Positions 61,901 through 64,000 of a DNA stretch of 64,000 bases are shown here, piece by piece. The translations under genes and the position numbers were made by a program. The stretch comes from Pseudomonas shahriarae (GTDB taxonomy: Bacteria; Pseudomonadota; Gammaproteobacteria; Pseudomonadales; Pseudomonadaceae): positions 3,079,001 through 3,143,000 of the forward strand of contig NZ_CP077085.1 of the NCBI RefSeq assembly GCF_014268455.2, given 5' to 3'. The notes beneath the pieces are model-generated. The model did no database searches, was not told the DNA's origin, and saw nothing but the letters and a program-made list of their open reading frames with translations. Position 1 is the stretch's first letter, and each line of letters starts with the position of its first letter.

Positions 61901-62604
61901 ACCACGCGGCCAATCGCCTGTTGCTCTGCCAGCAAATCGAATACCTGGGCCATTGCGCCGTGGCCTGCGATAACGGCGTCACCGCGCTGGCGGAATGGGA
62001 AAAGGCCGTCCCACCGTTCGACCTGACCATCACCGACTGCAACATGCCCCACATGAGTGGTTACGAGCTGACCCGGCGCATGCGCGACATCGAGCAATCC
62101 CGTGCCCTGGGCGCCCATCCTGTGTTCGGCCTCACCGCCAATGCCCAATCGCAGATCATTCAGGACTGCCTGGACGCTGGCATGACCCAATGCCTGTTCA
62201 AGCCTCTGGGCATCGAAGCCCTGACGCAGCACATCGGTGTGGTCTCGGCCCAGGTCGAGCGCCGGGCAAGCGCTGCCGCCACCACCGGCGGCGAACTGGG
62301 CAAGCTCAAAGTACTGGCGCCCGAAGCGTATCCCGGCCTGGTGGACGAACTGGTCAGGACCAACCGTGCTGACGGTGCACAACTGGAGGCGCTTGCCCAC
62401 GAAAACGACTTCGAGAAAGTCATGGGCCTGGCCCACAAGATCAGGGGCGGTGCACAAATGGCTGATGCCCAGGCGCTGATTGCGGCCTGCACGGCGTTGG
62501 AAGAATCGGCGTCGCGGGGCGACAGTACGGTCTGCCAGCAACAGGTCAACCACCTGTTGAGCGAGATGATGTCACTGGAAGTCGACCTGTTAGCTAGCCT
62601 GTAG
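58942..62604 (+). CDS. BvgS/EvgS-like unorthodox hybrid sensor kinase
   Basis: 1220 residues. A signal segment is followed by two periplasmic solute-binding (SBP_bac_3) domains (about 70-290 and 312-540), one membrane helix (about 556-577), a PAS domain (about 595-710), His kinase with His741 (SMSHEIRTPISALIGL), ATPase (DSGRGLNEQEKKAIFEPF), receiver with Asp1032 (ITDCNMPHMSG) and HPt with His1165 (AHKIRGGA). It should sense a periplasmic ligand and pass phosphate His-Asp-His to a regulator, most likely 51573-52208 or 52227-52928. ATG 58942 and 58975 both compete. Confidence 0.93.
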   Translation: MPYRARLAVLSMERPPLNTRFFSFPRLLGLLILLCAANLQAQTPQPVELLVNAPITAPPVTFDVQTRAWLATRPQVNVAIWSGALPPMHMGFEQSQFEGVTADYLGVIQETTGVHLKIWRFSSRAEAREALERGQVDMLALHDVSEGQDGAITQSRPYLLNRKVMVRRISETLLPTADLRGQRLAYVGDDKVGAFLHKQYPQATLIQHSNDLNSLTSLVYDQADALWTDAITAEFLIRLLYSNDVYIAGDALPTSADINFAVSDRKPLLLSAINSTLDAIPPVDTMRITTRWGLSNNFVVEQPPLHLDAAETAWLAAHRKIKVLVAGSYAPLTFFDEHDRLQGLSADLLKIIGQRTGLQFEIIRNNSIPDMLQQLKSEQADLILALSIGDLRLAPEQYTRPYLISPFVVVTQQSDATLQRLEELNGKRLAIPSGNPLSDWLSRHYPEIIQVPVATAVRGVEELSNGNVDASVHTRFGADYFIKHHFRTDLKIAAVIGPTPGRIAMAVDAADMPLKNIINKVLLGIPPEELKTLSDRWRNHAAPAVSSSWSTYKDSVYTVIGVAIAFVLAFLVWNYYLQIQIKKRRSAELALSDQLTFSKTLIDGSPIALYVRDKAGRLAHCNRAYLEFLQTTQEEIIGKTLLEAGVVSPQLGRQYQQIYQDTQRHGEPTYADLEIEVKGQQHRIYHWTLPFQNSVGEFSGVIGGWLDISEREQLTAQLHRAKEAADEANESKSIFLASMSHEIRTPISALIGLIEMLRVRGGSPQQIEENLTVAHQSAQSLLSLIGDILDLSKIEAGAMHPSPRPTHLGEVLRAIHHLFQINAHNKHLRFDLLIEAADQQVIIDALMLNQIVANLVSNAIKFTEHGFVELSLKQLPDEAKSGLGSYVIEVRDSGRGLNEQEKKAIFEPFVQIAPTGGEGRGTGLGLSICTRLAPMIGGQLSVDSRPNEGSCLRLQFLAERTELAPVQAPAATTAQTGRRLNILVVEDHAANRLLLCQQIEYLGHCAVACDNGVTALAEWEKAVPPFDLTITDCNMPHMSGYELTRRMRDIEQSRALGAHPVFGLTANAQSQIIQDCLDAGMTQCLFKPLGIEALTQHIGVVSAQVERRASAAATTGGELGKLKVLAPEAYPGLVDELVRTNRADGAQLEALAHENDFEKVMGLAHKIRGGAQMADAQALIAACTALEESASRGDSTVCQQQVNHLLSEMMSLEVDLLASL

Positions 62605-62694
62605 GCGTGCCAGGGCTGGCCATCTACACACGTCCCCAAGCAACACCAAAAGACTCGGGTAGAGACCTATGCATCGAGGGGCTGGATTTCAAGC

Positions 62695-62755
62695 AAAAAA
62701 AACGCCGTGCCCGCGGTCCAGGCACGACGTAAAAGACGAGAAGCACAGCTTCTCG
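62695..62755 (-). terminator. Rho-independent terminator with second hairpin
   Basis: Read on the minus strand, CGAGAAGC-tgt-GCTTCTCG (62737-62755) is followed by CGTGCC ... GGCACG (62706-62726) and a run of eight T (62695-62702). It ends the OmpA-family transcript. Confidence 0.82.
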
Positions 62756-62771
62756 AGAGGGGATCAATTCT

Positions 62772-63710
62772 TTATGGCTGGGGGCGGTCAAGCTCCACGC
62801 GGATGGCCACCCGGCGATTCGGTGCATAGCAACTGATCTGCTCGAGCCTTGGCCCGTAGCAGGTGTGCACCACAGGCTCGCGGCTGCCGGCACTGTCGGC
62901 GCTGAGGATGGATTCGGCGATGCCACCATCCAGCAACATCTGCCGCACGGTATTGGCCCGCCGCTCCCCCAGCAACTGATTGTCGGAGGCACTGCCGAAT
63001 GGGTCGGTGTGCCCGGTCACCTGCACGTGTTTGAGCTGTGCATCATCGCTCTGCAGTTCAGCGAGCAACTGGCCGATGGCCGTGCGTCCGGCGAGGCTGA
63101 TGTCGCGGTAATCCGACTTGCCATAGGCAAACAGCACATCACTGGCCAAGGTGTAATGCTTGAAGCGTTCATCGTCCTTCAAGTGCGCATAGTAGCGACA
63201 AGCCTCGACACTGGTGGCGCGGGACAGTGCATGCATCTGCATACGCGTGGTGCTCAACTCCTGTTCAGCCTGGGTACGCTCGATCGGCATGGGGAAAGTA
63301 TTACCGTCCTCGCGCACTTTCAGGTAGTAGGTGCGCCCGCCTTCCAGGTTGGCCTGATACAGGTCCGTGCGCTTGCCATTGTAGGTCGGGGCATCGTTCA
63401 GGTAAGCGCCCAGCGTATGATTGCCGGGCGCCAGGCAGAAACTGGTGAACCCGCCGGGCAACAAGCCGGTGTGGAATTGCTGGTCGATGTAGACGTGGGC
63501 GGCGCCGTTGCGCTGCACCCCTGCCTTGTTGCGGTAATACACCACTTGCGCCTGGTCCACCGCCACTGGCGGCAACCCGATATACGCGGCATAAAATACC
63601 CGCCCCGCTACCTGGCCGGCCTTGGGCTCTTGCGCCAATGCAGGACAACTGATGAGTAAGGTAGCGCCGACCAGCAGCGCTACTCGATGTGTGTTTCGCA
63701 TGAAGTTCAT
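62772..63710 (-). CDS. OmpA-family outer-membrane/peptidoglycan-binding protein
   Basis: 312 residues. Signal peptide (RVALLVGATLLISCPALAQ). The N-terminal about 170 residues form a beta-rich domain (ARVFYAAYIGLPPVAVDQAQVVYYRNKAG ... LLPGGFTSFCLAPGNHTLGAYLND). The OmpA C-domain follows: LKHVQVTGHTDPFGSASDNQLLGERRANTVRQMLLDGG ... YAPNRRVAIRVELDRP. OmpA-type proteins accompany type I adhesin export clusters (e.g. agg-type loci) and may anchor the complex. It converges on the kinase gene. The ATG at 63710 is preferred. Confidence 0.88.
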   Translation of the reverse strand: MNFMRNTHRVALLVGATLLISCPALAQEPKAGQVAGRVFYAAYIGLPPVAVDQAQVVYYRNKAGVQRNGAAHVYIDQQFHTGLLPGGFTSFCLAPGNHTLGAYLNDAPTYNGKRTDLYQANLEGGRTYYLKVREDGNTFPMPIERTQAEQELSTTRMQMHALSRATSVEACRYYAHLKDDERFKHYTLASDVLFAYGKSDYRDISLAGRTAIGQLLAELQSDDAQLKHVQVTGHTDPFGSASDNQLLGERRANTVRQMLLDGGIAESILSADSAGSREPVVHTCYGPRLEQISCYAPNRRVAIRVELDRPQP

Positions 63711-63901
63711 CTGGGTTCCATCGCCAGCGCCAGCCATCGGGCACCTGGAAAAACAAACGGAATGGGATTGGCAATGATGGCCAACCGTTCGAGTCAGAAT
63801 TATCCGAAAGGCCGCGCTGCGCAGCTATAAGACCCGTCTCAGAAATGGCCCACATGGCCAGACAAAACGGGGGTTAAGTGCCTAATGCCGTAATTCACTG
63901 C

Positions 63902-63923
63902 AGGAGCGAGCTTGCTCGCTCCT
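63902..63923. repeat. REP hairpin
   Basis: AGGAGCGAG and CTCGCTCCT are perfect 9-bp arms around CTTG, the standard Pseudomonas REP core. Confidence 0.85.
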
Positions 63924-63971
63924 CCACAGAGCAAAAACCGCTCAAGGGCCTGCCCTCCCTGTTCAACAGGC

Positions 63972-64000
63972 AAAAAAAACCCGACGCTATCCGTGCGTCG
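63972..64000 (-). terminator. Terminator for a gene beyond the right edge
   Basis: On the minus strand CGACGC, seven bases, GCGTCG, then GGG and eight T. It would end a leftward transcript entering from outside the window. Confidence 0.75.

Noticed and set aside
1..64000. tRNA, rRNA, insertion sequences, integrase
   Set aside because: None recognised; no cloverleaf-type sequence, transposase or integrase motif was found.

Overview
The window looks like a chromosomal segment of a fluorescent Pseudomonas (P. fluorescens group). GC content is high. The diagnostic block at 10307-24887 is the alkaline metalloprotease/lipase operon of that group: aprA, inhibitor, aprDEF, two serine-protease autotransporters, and an RTX lipase. 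Pseudomonas-type REP hairpins (arms such as GTGGGAGC/GCTCCCAC) sit between many genes. A near-canonical dif site at 49898-49925 places the window at the replication terminus, which fits the patchy, AT-richer and rearranged stretch from about 44 to 53 kb.

Layout: 1-1833, 3' part of a UvrD-type helicase; 1881-2153, DUF1652. 2411-9878, amine/polyamine and peptide use: AraC regulator, FAD oxidoreductase, cupin, PotF-like binding protein, LuxR regulator, APC permease, P1 peptidase. 10307-24887, extracellular protease/lipase operon with its own type I secretion system. 24932-33678, lipoprotein, FAN1-like VRR-NUC nuclease overlapping an XPD/DinG-type helicase, epoxide-hydrolase-like protein, NTF2-like protein, alpha-E plus ATP-grasp pair. 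34054-38647, small proteins, Lrp regulator with divergent EamA exporter, U32 protease-family rRNA hydroxylation protein. 38742-42849, RidA, VOC/binding-protein/RidA operon with TetR regulator, LprI-like protein, dTMP-kinase-like protein.

42844-49646 is the most interesting part. It is a photoprotection gene set: Fe-S photolyase, DUF2256, GTP cyclohydrolase I, SDR, DUF6482, DCC thiol protein, chalcone-isomerase-like protein, DUF3833 lipoprotein, plus an EAL phosphodiesterase. It is built around two copies of one bidirectional promoter/operator (44342-44427 and 48825-48910). The 66-bp core is identical at 55 positions and carries 11-bp-spaced TnnACA repeats of the kind bound by B12-dependent CarH/LitR photoreceptors. 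Remnants show that the two copies were once more alike and then lost different genes.

49647-53377: dif, a HEPN-like protein, a SleB-type hydrolase, two LuxR-type response regulators and a perfect 20-bp palindrome resembling a BvgA/EvgA site. 53378-63710: a LapB/LapC/LapE-type secretion system without its adhesin in the window, a BvgS-like hybrid kinase, and an OmpA-family protein. The kinase and regulators probably form a phosphorelay tied to the adhesin system.
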